Source: Stutzerimonas stutzeri
GTDB taxonomy: Bacteria > Pseudomonadota > Gammaproteobacteria > Pseudomonadales > Pseudomonadaceae
Assembly: GCA_002345575.1 (NCBI GenBank)
Contig: DDVX01000016.1
Span: 73,152-137,151 of the forward strand
Reading direction: 5' to 3'
Length of the DNA stretch: 64,000 bases
Shown piece by piece: positions 19,401-28,221 of the stretch; within the stretch, counting starts at the first letter, position 1; each line of letters begins with the position of its first letter. Made by a program: the position numbers and the translations under genes. The notes beneath the pieces are model-generated. The model did no database searches, was not told the DNA's origin, and saw nothing but the letters and a program-made list of their open reading frames with translations.

Positions 19401-22400
19401 CTCCGGCTCAACTTCGCTAACGAGCCAGGCCTCATCGATCAGGCTTGGACTATCTGGCTCAACCACTTCATCAGCGAGCGGCCCGACACTGGTCGCCGCT
19501 ACAGCTAGCACATCACAATCTGCAGCATCAATATCGAAGCCCGGTGCAACACCCCGGCGATACACCTGGATGCGCTCGATCAGCGCCAGTGCCATGTCCA
19601 TCGGCTGATACGCCTGCAGCTGCTCCAGCTGTACTGCTAGAAGATCGTGGCTGCTCAGAAGCAATGCGGCAAGATCCGGCGAGTAGGCATAACGCCCATC
19701 GGTCAAACCCTCGTAGAGTGCTTCCAGCTCGTGAGCCAGATCACCGATGGGCCGGATGGCCGCCATACGCGCGCCACCCTTGAGAGTGTGCAAATCACGC
19801 AACAGCGCGGATAGGGCCAGTTGATTGGAGGGATCGGCCAGCCAGCGCTCCAATGCACCGCCGGCACTTTCCAGCAGGTCGACGGCTTCGTCGAGAAAGA
19901 TCTCGACCATTTCACGATCCTGCTCGTCGTTCGGTTCGAGAAATTCGACTGAGCGTGGTTCGGCCTCGGCTACATTTATGGCACCGGCCTCAGGCGCTGC
20001 AACTGCCGGTTGTTCGCCGTCGACCGCCAGGGTCTCCGCCTCCTCTTTCAGCAAGGCTTCAAGGCGTGCGACAAGCCCAGGCTGCGCACTGACCTGCAGG
20101 CCCGCCGCGACCTCATCCATCATGCCAACCAGCGCTTCGTGGCCCTGTTCGACGGCATCGAAGAAACGCTCGCTGACCGCAAGGCGGCCATTCTGTACAA
20201 CCGCATAGAGATCGAGCAGCACCCGGCAGAGCGCATCAATTTGCGGCAGGTCCGCCATCTGCGCACCGAGCCCGAGGGTGGCCAGCTCTTCCAGTAGGGC
20301 GGTCAGCTCCTGACGCTCAGCCGGATGCTCGCGCCAGCTGTGCAGAAGATCATCGGCATCCAGCAGAATGTTCATGCCTTCGGACAGGAACAACGCAATC
20401 ATTCCCGGATCTCTGGCTTCGCCCTGATCCGTTTCACCACGTGCTCCGGCCGCGTCTAGGCGCGCCTGATGCAAGGCATGCACCTGAGCAATGAACGCTT
20501 CGGCCCCGTCGATAGGTGCCAGCGGATCATGATCCAGATTTTCCAGCCCGCAGCGTAGCAGCTGCTCGGCGGTATGCAGGAGTTCCGCATCAGCAAGATC
20601 CATGTCGATCAGATTGGCCTTGAACTCCTTGGCCATCTTTTCCAGAGGCGTGGCAATCTCGGCTATGGGCAGGATGCCTGCCATATGGGCACTGCCCTTA
20701 AGCGTATGCAGAGCGCGCTGCAAGGAGTCGGTGATCGGCTGCGGCAGACGCTGTGCGCAGTCGGCCAGAAAGTCCACCAGGGCAGTAAGGTGGGATTCCG
20801 CCTCGTTACGAAAGATCTCCAGCAACTGCGGGTCCAGCGCTTCTTCCTGCGTGGTTTGCTCCTGCACAGGCGCCAGCACAGTTTCAGCATCTGATGACGG
20901 CCCGCCAGCAGTCGTGATCATTTGCCCTTTGGCAAGCGCATGGGCCGCGGCGGCAAGCCGGTCGACATCATCGCGCTGGCGCTGGGCCTTAGCGGCGAAC
21001 TCCTCGACAAGTGCCGGCATTAGCTGGACCACATCGTCGACGGCTTTGCGGACCGGATCACTCGCCTCGATGCTGCGATCCAGGAGTCGGTTGAACAAAT
21101 TCTCGACGGACCACGCCAGCTCACCGATGACCAGGGCCCGAACCATGCGGCCACTGCCCTTGAGGGTATGGAAAGCACGACGCACCTCGGAAAGAGCTTC
21201 CTTGTCGTCGTGATCCGCATTCCAGCGAGGCAGGTATTCACCGACCGTTTCAAGAACTTCGGCAGCTTCCTCGATGAACACTTCAAGCAGCTCTTCGTCG
21301 ACCGGCTCCTCACCTGCCGGCGGCGGCAACAGACTCGGAGGAATATCCTGTGCTGGCGGGTTTATGACATTGACGGGGGCAGCCATGACGTCATCGAGAC
21401 TGAGCGCCGGCTCGCTCTCTGCCGGTAAAGCCACAGGCTCGGGCAGAACTATTTCAGGCATGCCCAGCCCGGTCATTTCAGCTTCGCTCCAGGCCATCGA
21501 GCTGTCGACTTCCTGTACGTCCCACTCGGCCGCTGCAGGCTCGACAGGCTCAGCTTCGTCGAAGAGTGCCTGTATTTCGGCTTCATCGGCCTCAGGCCAG
21601 GCTTCAATCCCGTGTTCGTTATCGGCTGCTGCGACGGCCTGCAAGTCTGGTTCATCGACAGGCTTATTCTCGCTGTCGAAAATGTCGCTTCCCAGGACCT
21701 CAGGCACGACACCGGCAGGCTCCGCTGCCTTGCTGGCCGACGTATCGGCAAGCGGTTCCAGCGGCAAAACTTCTATCTCGTCAAGCGGGTTGGCCAGGTC
21801 GAGTTCCTCGACAACTGGCCCTGGTTCCGAGAGCAAGGCCGGCTCGCTCAGTGAGTAACCCAGCGCTTCCAGGCTCTCCTGGGCCACATCAAGAATCAGA
21901 TCACCCTGGGAGCCGCTATCTTCGCCGAGACGCTCAAGGTAGTACTCAACGCTGGTTATCGCATCGGCAAGCATATCCAGGCTTTGCCAGTCCGGAATCG
22001 CCTGGCGCGCCAGCAGCTTTTCCTGAATATAGCGGTTGCATGCATCGAGCAAAGCCGCCGCACGCACCAGCGGGATCATCGCCAGTCCGCCCCGGGACTG
22101 AGTCAGCAGATCAGGCACCCGCGCCAGATGCTGGTGGTTCCATTGTGAAGCAATGAACTCGATGATGGCATCTTTGGCCTGTTCGAGGCCGGTGCGCGCT
22201 TCGCGGATGACCAACTGGTGGATTTGTGCAACATCCGTGGTTGGCAGATGGCTGGCTTCGCTCCGCTCTTCCGAGGCGCCACCAACCATGCCGGCCAGTG
22301 TCGCCTCGACGTACAGCAGTGCCCCAGCAACATCCATCAAGGCCGCATCATCTGCCTTGCGCTGGCCTCGCGCTAGCGCTTCAACCAAATCAATCTGATC

Positions 22401-23543
22401 GAGAATGATCCGCCGCGGCTGTCCAAACCCCAGTACCGCCAGGGTGTCAGCAATCTGTTTGAGTGGTGCCTGCAGCGCACCGAGCTCGGCCAAACCCATG
22501 CGATCACTGCGCACGAACAGATCAAGACTATCCTTAACCCGGACCAGCTCTTCGCACAGCGCCGCAACCACAGACCGCATGGCGCCACGATCAGGACCGG
22601 CTAGCTGGGCCCGTTCCTCATCCACGACGTCGCTATCAGGTAGCGCCTCGTCAAGACTGTATTCCGCCTTGAGCGCCTGGATACGCGATGTTTGCGCCGG
22701 AGCCTTGGCAATGTAGAACAGCAGGTTCTTTACTAGCTCGTCGGGGGCGGCCTGGTTAATGCCATCAGCGCCCTGTTCAACAAGCCGCTTGAGTTCGCGA
22801 TCCACCTGACGCAGCAGAGTGCGGATTGAAGTGCCGTTGGCAATGCCGCCACTGGCCAGCCCTTCGACCACCCCCGACGCGACCTGCCACAGGGTACCCA
22901 GTGGCGCATCCTTACAGAGCATTTCCAAACGGGCGAACACTCGCGCCATATAGCCCAGATTTGTGGGCAGATCCTGATTGCGTATGACACCAACCAGAGC
23001 GACCTGCAGCATCTGCCGCATTTTGCGCAACAAGGCGGGCAGATCGGCGGTTTGCCGCTGAGCCAGAAACTCTCCGGCGAGTGCCGGACAACGTGCAGAC
23101 ATATTTGGCGCGAACAGGCTGGTTTCCGACAGCAGTTTCTCGCCACGCGCGGCGCGCAGGTCATTGAGCAGCGGCAGTACAACCATGGGCAGGTCACGGC
23201 GCGCGCTCTGGATACGGTCAAGGTAGGCGGGCATCTGCAGAATCGCCTGCATCAGCACTTCCAGCGCTTCGGTCTGACTGGCGACTCGCTCATCTAGCAG
23301 GGCGCGGGCGAGCTGCTCCATTTCCTCGGCGAGTAGCGCCGCGCCATAGAACTCGACCATCTGCAGAGTGCCTTGGACCTGATGCACATAGCTCAGGCAG
23401 AAGCGCATCCGTGTCGAGTCCTGCGGGTTCTCGACGAACGCCTCCAGGGCCTGTCGCGCCTGCTTCAGCGTTTCGGCAATTTCGCCCTTCACCCATTCCA
23501 GAGCGACATAATCGTGCCGATCACCCATAGCGACTCCGCTCAT
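16443..23543 (-). CDS. chpA: ChpA, multi-phosphotransfer hybrid CheA-type histidine kinase
   Basis: This is the central kinase (2366 aa) of the chemosensory system that controls type IV pili and cAMP. His-phosphotransfer modules have their His at about 54, 792, 946, 1252, 1480 and 1619; the last five sit in HTLKGS/G motifs. Two modules lack His: Thr481 (TQSRGGLAMI) and Ala1088 (ATLGLGAQMAD). Acidic linkers separate the modules. A CheA-type dimerisation region follows, then the ATPase with HMLRNAVDHG (N-box, about 1944), DDGAGVN and GRGVGMD. A CheW-like domain lies at about 2075-2210 and a receiver at 2246-2366 with Asp2295. An internal start at codon 6 (MGDRHDYV) is also possible. It overlaps pilK by 4 bp and chpB by 8 bp. 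Confidence 0.95.
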   Translation of the reverse strand: MSGVAMGDRHDYVALEWVKGEIAETLKQARQALEAFVENPQDSTRMRFCLSYVHQVQGTLQMVEFYGAALLAEEMEQLARALLDERVASQTEALEVLMQAILQMPAYLDRIQSARRDLPMVVLPLLNDLRAARGEKLLSETSLFAPNMSARCPALAGEFLAQRQTADLPALLRKMRQMLQVALVGVIRNQDLPTNLGYMARVFARLEMLCKDAPLGTLWQVASGVVEGLASGGIANGTSIRTLLRQVDRELKRLVEQGADGINQAAPDELVKNLLFYIAKAPAQTSRIQALKAEYSLDEALPDSDVVDEERAQLAGPDRGAMRSVVAALCEELVRVKDSLDLFVRSDRMGLAELGALQAPLKQIADTLAVLGFGQPRRIILDQIDLVEALARGQRKADDAALMDVAGALLYVEATLAGMVGGASEERSEASHLPTTDVAQIHQLVIREARTGLEQAKDAIIEFIASQWNHQHLARVPDLLTQSRGGLAMIPLVRAAALLDACNRYIQEKLLARQAIPDWQSLDMLADAITSVEYYLERLGEDSGSQGDLILDVAQESLEALGYSLSEPALLSEPGPVVEELDLANPLDEIEVLPLEPLADTSASKAAEPAGVVPEVLGSDIFDSENKPVDEPDLQAVAAADNEHGIEAWPEADEAEIQALFDEAEPVEPAAAEWDVQEVDSSMAWSEAEMTGLGMPEIVLPEPVALPAESEPALSLDDVMAAPVNVINPPAQDIPPSLLPPPAGEEPVDEELLEVFIEEAAEVLETVGEYLPRWNADHDDKEALSEVRRAFHTLKGSGRMVRALVIGELAWSVENLFNRLLDRSIEASDPVRKAVDDVVQLMPALVEEFAAKAQRQRDDVDRLAAAAHALAKGQMITTAGGPSSDAETVLAPVQEQTTQEEALDPQLLEIFRNEAESHLTALVDFLADCAQRLPQPITDSLQRALHTLKGSAHMAGILPIAEIATPLEKMAKEFKANLIDMDLADAELLHTAEQLLRCGLENLDHDPLAPIDGAEAFIAQVHALHQARLDAAGARGETDQGEARDPGMIALFLSEGMNILLDADDLLHSWREHPAERQELTALLEELATLGLGAQMADLPQIDALCRVLLDLYAVVQNGRLAVSERFFDAVEQGHEALVGMMDEVAAGLQVSAQPGLVARLEALLKEEAETLAVDGEQPAVAAPEAGAINVAEAEPRSVEFLEPNDEQDREMVEIFLDEAVDLLESAGGALERWLADPSNQLALSALLRDLHTLKGGARMAAIRPIGDLAHELEALYEGLTDGRYAYSPDLAALLLSSHDLLAVQLEQLQAYQPMDMALALIERIQVYRRGVAPGFDIDAADCDVLAVAATSVGPLADEVVEPDSPSLIDEAWLVSEVEPETAPTEGGVAERTPAQGFDIESWMSDNEPEEALPEAVVDQSAARPTEAATAGWDERDPELVQIFLEEGFDIVERAGLSLQRWMSDVDNSLEIEALLRDLHTLKGGARMADIGEIGDLAHELEFLYEGLCAGQYRASESLFTLLQSCHDRLGAMLDAVRSYRELPDGLDLIETIRRFRANPDEQLSVPSSVALKAADAEILDIFVEEADELLEEMEAALARWDATHDSATPLTDMMRILHTLKGGARLASQSRLGDMAHDLEQRLGEAQAQSANWSESLFLDVQRGYDALLGEVESMRLLLAIDSTADIGLDDEAYEASSGEQMQSDATVITLDTPIVAASTQASVASTPAKVLPFVRRAEQAAQDAASRRAPQELVKVPADLLEGLVNLAGETSIFRGRVEQQVSDVGFTLSEMEATIERVRDQLRRLDTETQAQILSSYQAEAERAGYDDFDPLEMDRHSQLQQLSRALFESASDLLDLKETLAARNRDAETLLLQQARVNTELQEGLMRTRMVPFDRLVPRLRRIVRQIAGELGKQVEFHVGNATGEMDRSVLERIVAPLEHMLRNAVDHGIESGARRLAAGKPEQGNIRLDLTREGGDIVLALSDDGAGVNLEAVRRKALERGLMAAGSDLTDHEILQFILEAGFSTAEQVTQISGRGVGMDVVHSEVKQLGGSMSIESKLGKGTRFLIRLPFTVSVNRALMVYSGEDLYAIPLNTIEGIVRVSPYELEAYYQPGASRFEYAGQTYELRYLGELLNNGQRPKLVGQSLPLPVILVRSNEHSVAVQVDSLAGSREIVVKSLGPQFATVPGISGATILGDGRVVVILDLLATIRVLHAHLLTQQQPLRLIGEDQPGEAEVDRPTLVMVVDDSVTVRKVTSRLLERNGMNVLTAKDGVDAITQLQERKPDIMLLDIEMPRMDGFEVATLVRHDERLKDLPIVMITSRTGDKHRDRAMAIGVNEYLGKPYQESLLLETILRLVEHHE

Positions 23544-24424
23544 AAACTTTTCCGGGTAAAGGCCAGAACCTCACTATCAGCCACCGGCACCAATTCCGGG
23601 TGCTGCCAGCCAGCCACTTCGCCCACACCGATCACCAGCAACCCTCCGGGCGCAAGGCGCTCGGCCAAGCGATTGAGGATTTCTCGGCGACGCCAGCGGC
23701 GGAAGTAGATCAACAGGTTCTGACAAAAAATGACGTCCATATCGGACATTGGTGCACCGGCCAGCTCCAGTACGTTGAGTCTGGCGAAGCACACACGTGC
23801 CGCCAGGCTGGTTACCACTTGAAACCGCTCATCTGGCAGGGTTTGAAAATAACGCTCACGCAACTCTGGCTCTACCTGCTCCATCCGCCGGGCGCCGTAA
23901 ATGCCGACACGCGACCGCTCCAGAGCACTGAGACTGATATCCGTCCCGGTCACTCCGTAACAGGTTTGCCCAACGCTGGTAGCTAATGACTCAGCGGCAC
24001 AGATGGCTAGCGAATAGGTTTCCTCGCCACTAGAGCAGCCGACACTCCATAGCGCCCATGGTCGGGAAGCATCACGGCTTGCCTGACGCTGCCGAATGTA
24101 GTCACTAAGCAGCGTGAATGAAGGAGGATGACGGAAGAAGCGGGTTTCCTGAATGGTCAGCCGATCCATCAGCATCGACCACTCCACTGCGCCCCGAGCG
24201 CCGGCAGTGACCTGGCTGTAGTAGCTGGCGTAATCGGCAGCGCCGATTTCACGCATGCGAGCGCTCAGATTCGCCTGTAGAAATGACCGACGCTGCTCGG
24301 AAACCACCATGCCGGATCGCTCTTCGAGCAAGGCCTGCCACTCGCGAAACTCCGCTAACGACATATCGGCCAAGGGTCTCAGTGACCAGTCAGTACTTGG
24401 CTGCATGCCCTGCCCCTCACTCAT
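23540..24424 (-). CDS. pilK: Pil-Chp methyltransferase PilK (CheR family)
   Basis: The product is 294 aa. The N-terminal CheR helical domain (FREWQALLEERSGMVVSEQRRSFLQANLSARM) is followed by the SAM-binding domain (WSVGCSSGEETYSLAI, GTDISLSALERSRVGIY, MDVIFCQNLLIYF). It should methylate PilJ with ChpB as the opposing esterase. It starts 38 bp after pilJ and overlaps chpA. Confidence 0.93.
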   Translation of the reverse strand: MSEGQGMQPSTDWSLRPLADMSLAEFREWQALLEERSGMVVSEQRRSFLQANLSARMREIGAADYASYYSQVTAGARGAVEWSMLMDRLTIQETRFFRHPPSFTLLSDYIRQRQASRDASRPWALWSVGCSSGEETYSLAICAAESLATSVGQTCYGVTGTDISLSALERSRVGIYGARRMEQVEPELRERYFQTLPDERFQVVTSLAARVCFARLNVLELAGAPMSDMDVIFCQNLLIYFRRWRRREILNRLAERLAPGGLLVIGVGEVAGWQHPELVPVADSEVLAFTRKSL

Positions 24425-24462
24425 GAACGTCTACGGCGGCCATTAGCGACCGCCGTGCCCCA

Positions 24463-26511
24463 TCAGGCCTGGTCCTGGGTTTCCGGCAAGGTGAAGCCGG
24501 AAACCGAGTGCCGCATCTCGTTGGCCATCTTCGCGAGATTACCAATGCTCTTGGCGGTCGCTGTGGTGCCCGAAGAAGTCTGCGAGGTAATTTCCTGAAT
24601 CACGTTCATGGTGTTGGAGATATGGCCGGCAGACGAAGCCTGCTGACGGGCGGCGTTGGAGATGTTCTGAATCAGTGCCGCAAGGCTCTTGGATACCTTC
24701 TCGATCTCCTCCAGGGCGACACCGGCGTCCTGCGCCAGGCGTGCACCGCGGACCACTTCGGAGGTGGTCTGCTCCATCGAGATGACCGCTTCGTTGGTGT
24801 CGGTCTGGATCGTCTTAACCAGTGCCTCAATCTGCTTGGTTGCCGCCGAGGAACGTTCCGCTAGGCGCTGAACCTCGTCCGCAACCACCGCAAAGCCTCG
24901 ACCAGCGTCACCGGCCATGGAAGCCTGGATCGCGGCGTTCAAGGCGAGGATGTTGGTCTGGTCGGCAATGTCGTTAATCAGGCTAACGATGTCACCGATC
25001 TCCTGGGACGATTCGCCCAGACGCTTGATTCGCTTTGAAGTGTCCTGGATCTGCTCGCGGATGTTATCCATGCCGGTGATGGTGTTATGCACCACCTCGT
25101 TGCCCTTGTTGGCGATCGCTACCGAACGTTCCGCTACCGCAGAGGATTCGGCGGCGTTCGCCGATACCTGGTCAATCGACACCGCCATTTCGTTGATCGC
25201 CGCAGAGGCACCGGCAATTTCCTGAGCCTGGTGTTCGGAAGCTTCGGCCAAGTGCATTGCTGTGGCCTGGGTTTCCTGGGCAGCGCCGGATACCTGAACG
25301 GCTGTCTGGTTGATTGTCTCCACCAGATCGCGCAGCTGGTCAATGGAGTAGTTGATCGAGTCGGCAATGGCGCCGGTGAAGTCTTCGGTAACTGTTGCAG
25401 CCACAGTAAGGTCACCGTCGGCAAGGTCACCGATTTCATCGAGCAGACGTAGAATAGCCGTCTGGTTACGCTCGTTCTTTTCTGCCGTTTCGGTCAGTCG
25501 ACGACGTGCTTCCTGAACCATGACCAGACCGATCAACAAGATCGATGCCAGCGCCAATGCGCCGAGCACGTATCCAGCCAAGGTGTTGATGTAGCGGGCA
25601 TCCGCACGAGCCTGCAGACCTGCGGTCAGCGCCGAGCTTTTGTCGAGCAGCGTCTGCGAAACCTCGAAGATGCTATTGGACGATTCACGTACCTGGAACA
25701 GCTCTGGAGAGGTTTCCAGAATCTCGTCCACAGAACCGGAAACGAACTGGAACAGCTCGGAAATCGCGCCCAGTCGCTCCAAGGCTTCTTCATCACTGAC
25801 ACTGGTGATGCCCATGGCTACGTTGCCTTCGAGCATTCCGTTGAGTACTCGACCGAACAAGCTGGCATCACGCCCGAACATGTCAGCCGCCTGAACCGAG
25901 TCCTGGTCACCGGAGAGAACCTTGTTCACCGAGCCGAGAATACGTTCGGCCAGCAGTGACTGACGCTGAGCAACGGAAACCTGAATGGCAGGGGCTCCAC
26001 CCTCGATGAGGATATCGACTACCTCTTCATACTCCACCTGCAGCTGCGGAATGGTTTCAGCGAGGGTCGCAGCAACCTGGTGCAGGGACAATACGGTCTG
26101 CTCACTGGCCAAGATGGCATCGGTGTTCTGCCGCAAGGTATCCCAGTCCTGCTGCACTGCAGCAATCTCGCTCTGCAGCGACTGAGGAACGGCGGGCAGG
26201 CCGATACTAGTGTCGCCCTGAGCCAAATAACCCCAGCGACGGCTGAAATCGTTACGCGCGCCTCTCAACGATTCAAACGCTTCAGGTTTGCCTGCGGCCG
26301 CTTCCACCGCGTCCTTCGCGATGTGCTGAGAGAGAACTCGCAGCTCGCCCGCGTGTCCGATGTATTCACTGTCGTAGTCGGCCTGAGTGCTGACATAGGC
26401 GAAGTTGACGAACAACAGCACCATCGACACGATCAGGGTAATAAACAGACCAGCAATTAGCGTGTTGCTACGCACACCGGACAACAGAGCACTTACGTTC
26501 ATTTTTTTCAT
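24463..26511 (-). CDS. pilJ: Methyl-accepting chemoreceptor PilJ
   Basis: This is the inner-membrane receptor (682 aa) of the Pil-Chp system. A first membrane helix at about 17-38 (LIAGLFITLIVSMVLLFVNFAYV), a periplasmic PilJ-type sensor region to about 305, and a second helix at about 310-332 (YVLGALALASILLIGLVMV) precede a HAMP domain. The cytoplasmic signalling hairpin has a conserved tip IADQTNILALNAAIQASMAG and DEVQRLAERS. In P. aeruginosa PilJ senses surface contact through interaction with pilin. The gene lies 80 bp after pilI in the same orientation. Confidence 0.95.
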   Translation of the reverse strand: MKKMNVSALLSGVRSNTLIAGLFITLIVSMVLLFVNFAYVSTQADYDSEYIGHAGELRVLSQHIAKDAVEAAAGKPEAFESLRGARNDFSRRWGYLAQGDTSIGLPAVPQSLQSEIAAVQQDWDTLRQNTDAILASEQTVLSLHQVAATLAETIPQLQVEYEEVVDILIEGGAPAIQVSVAQRQSLLAERILGSVNKVLSGDQDSVQAADMFGRDASLFGRVLNGMLEGNVAMGITSVSDEEALERLGAISELFQFVSGSVDEILETSPELFQVRESSNSIFEVSQTLLDKSSALTAGLQARADARYINTLAGYVLGALALASILLIGLVMVQEARRRLTETAEKNERNQTAILRLLDEIGDLADGDLTVAATVTEDFTGAIADSINYSIDQLRDLVETINQTAVQVSGAAQETQATAMHLAEASEHQAQEIAGASAAINEMAVSIDQVSANAAESSAVAERSVAIANKGNEVVHNTITGMDNIREQIQDTSKRIKRLGESSQEIGDIVSLINDIADQTNILALNAAIQASMAGDAGRGFAVVADEVQRLAERSSAATKQIEALVKTIQTDTNEAVISMEQTTSEVVRGARLAQDAGVALEEIEKVSKSLAALIQNISNAARQQASSAGHISNTMNVIQEITSQTSSGTTATAKSIGNLAKMANEMRHSVSGFTLPETQDQA

Positions 26512-26591
26512 TATCCGGCCCCCGCCTGGACCACCCTACGTTCTACGTTTCCTTGCACAACCAAAAGGCCAGCATCGCCGACCCGCCTAAA

Positions 26592-27128
26592 TCAATACGC
26601 CACGTCTAGGAATTCCTGATGCACAGCCAGCGCATGCGGACTGAAGACCAGCCAGGGCTGCTCGCGCTGGAAGACACCATGTATAAAGGGTTGAATCGAT
26701 GCCTCGACTGGTGGCAACTGTTCGGAAAAGGCATCTACCGGAAAGTGCTGCATACCGAACACTTCATCTATCGTTAGCCCGGCAAACACGTCCTGATGAT
26801 CGACCACCAGCACCCGCCGTTGCTTACGCAGTGGCGACAGCTCCAATCCAAAATAACCGCATAGGTCCATGATCGGTAATAGCCTGCCGCGCACGTTGGC
26901 CACACCCTTTACCCAGCTCTTCACTCCGGGCAACAGCGTGTAACGCGGCTCATGCAGTATCTCGCCGACCTCCCCCATAGGCGCGACGAACAACCGCTCA
27001 CCCATTCGAAACCCAATCCCCGCCCAAGTCTTCACAGCTTCCTGCTGGGAAGGCAGTCCTGCTGCTAGCCCCCGGCAACGCGCATCGATTTCCAGAAGTC
27101 GCTGAAACGGTGTTGGCCTGTCCGACAT
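26592..27128 (-). CDS. pilI: CheW-like adaptor PilI
   Basis: The product is 178 aa with a CheW domain (GIGFRMGERLFVAPMGEVGEILHE, VKGVANVRGRLLPIMDLCGYFG, VLVVDHQDVFAGLTIDEV). It bridges PilJ to ChpA. The frame extends to 27179, but MSDRPTPFQRLLEIDARC at 27128 matches family N-termini and avoids overlapping pilH by more than a few codons. Confidence 0.92.
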   Translation of the reverse strand: MSDRPTPFQRLLEIDARCRGLAAGLPSQQEAVKTWAGIGFRMGERLFVAPMGEVGEILHEPRYTLLPGVKSWVKGVANVRGRLLPIMDLCGYFGLELSPLRKQRRVLVVDHQDVFAGLTIDEVFGMQHFPVDAFSEQLPPVEASIQPFIHGVFQREQPWLVFSPHALAVHQEFLDVAY

Positions 27129-27168
27129 GCTGCCACTTCCCTTCGTCCGGTTTGCAGGTCTGCCAGAT

Positions 27169-27534
27169 TTAGCCCGCAAGTACCGCGTTGAGGGTCTTCA
27201 GCAGTGTTGCTTCGTCCACGGGCTTGGTCAGGTAATCCTTGGCGCCCTGGCGCTTTCCCCAAACCTTATCGGTTTCCTGATCCTTGGTGGTCACAATGAT
27301 TACAGGAATGTGACTGGTTTCAGCATCTTTGGTCAGCTGGCGGGTAGCCTGAAAACCATTAAGGCCCGGCATCACGATATCCATCAAAACGACATCGGGC
27401 TTTTCTTGACGGGCAAGCGCCACGCCATCTGCACCGTTTTCAGCTTTGAGAACGGAATGGCCATGCTTTTCCAGCATGGCGGCCAGTTTGTACATTTCAG
27501 TTGGCGAGTCATCAACAATCAAAACGCGAGCCAT
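27169..27534 (-). CDS. pilH: Single-domain response regulator PilH
   Basis: This CheY-like protein (121 aa) has VLIVDDSPTE at the N-terminus, phosphoacceptor Asp52 (VVLMDIVMPGLNG), IIVTTKDQ and a final switch Lys in DYLTKPV. In P. aeruginosa PilH opposes PilG and influences pilus retraction or acts as a phosphate sink for ChpA. It lies 44 bp downstream of pilG. Confidence 0.94.
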   Translation of the reverse strand: MARVLIVDDSPTEMYKLAAMLEKHGHSVLKAENGADGVALARQEKPDVVLMDIVMPGLNGFQATRQLTKDAETSHIPVIIVTTKDQETDKVWGKRQGAKDYLTKPVDEATLLKTLNAVLAG

Positions 27535-27578
27535 GGTCTCTCCCCAAATAAGGCATCAGCGGCACACAGGGCCGAATT

Positions 27579-27986
27579 TCAGGATACTTGTTCTATTGGC
27601 ACAAAGTCAGGCACATGGGCCTTGATCGCACCAAGCAATTCTTCTTTGCTGAACGGCTTTGTAAGATACTGATCCGACCCCACGATGCGGCCCTTGGCCT
27701 TGTCGAACAAGCCATCTTTGGAAGACAGCATGATCACCGGAGTAGCCTTGAAGGAACTGTTGTTCTTGATCAGCGCACAGGTCTGATAACCATCAAGCCT
27801 AGGCATCATGATGTCGACGAAGATGATGCGCGGATGGGTATCCGCGATCTTGGCGAGCGCATCAAAGCCATCCACCGCCGTGATCACGTCGCAACCTACT
27901 TTCTTCAGCAGCGTTTCGGCGGTACGGCGAATCGTTTTCGAATCGTCGATCACCATGACCTTCAAGCCTTCAGAGTGCTCTTCCAT
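27579..27986 (-). CDS. pilG: Single-domain response regulator PilG
   Basis: This CheY-like protein (135 aa) shows MVIDDSKTIRRTAETLL, phosphoacceptor Asp58 (IIFVDIMMPRLDGYQ), VIMLSSKDG and YLTKPF. In P. aeruginosa phospho-PilG promotes pilus extension and adenylate cyclase activation. It is the first gene of the minus-strand cluster; the 235-bp gap to gshB should hold its promoter and contains a 19-bp direct repeat. Confidence 0.94.
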   Translation of the reverse strand: MEEHSEGLKVMVIDDSKTIRRTAETLLKKVGCDVITAVDGFDALAKIADTHPRIIFVDIMMPRLDGYQTCALIKNNSSFKATPVIMLSSKDGLFDKAKGRIVGSDQYLTKPFSKEELLGAIKAHVPDFVPIEQVS

Positions 27987-28036
27987 TTCGCCCTACCATG
28001 CCTCGGTGAGTCGTAGTTTATCGTTGTTTCAGCGCG

Positions 28037-28112
28037 CTACAGGCCATGCTATCGATGGGCCATACACAATCGCCGAGTCTTTTTAGCACACTCCTACAGG
28101 CCACGCTATCGA
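28037..28112. repeat. 19-bp direct repeat between divergent pilG and gshB
   Basis: CTACAGGCCATGCTATCGA at 28037-28055 recurs at 28094-28112 with one change (CAC for CAT). The copies are 57 bp apart start to start. Both lie 50-125 bp upstream of pilG, within its probable promoter region, so they may be paired regulator sites or a small duplication. Confidence 0.55.
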
Positions 28113-28221
28113 CCAGGAAAGGAGCTGGATTTTCCTTGACCCAGCGCACAACCAGCGCCAATCTGCGTCGACATTTCGAGCCCTGCAGCTTCGTACAACT
28201 TTAATTGCCGGAGAACCTCAC

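Noticed and set aside
27979..28221. Unannotated small gene between pilG and gshB
   Set aside because: No start with a ribosome site and convincing length was found; the region looks regulatory and repeat-bearing.
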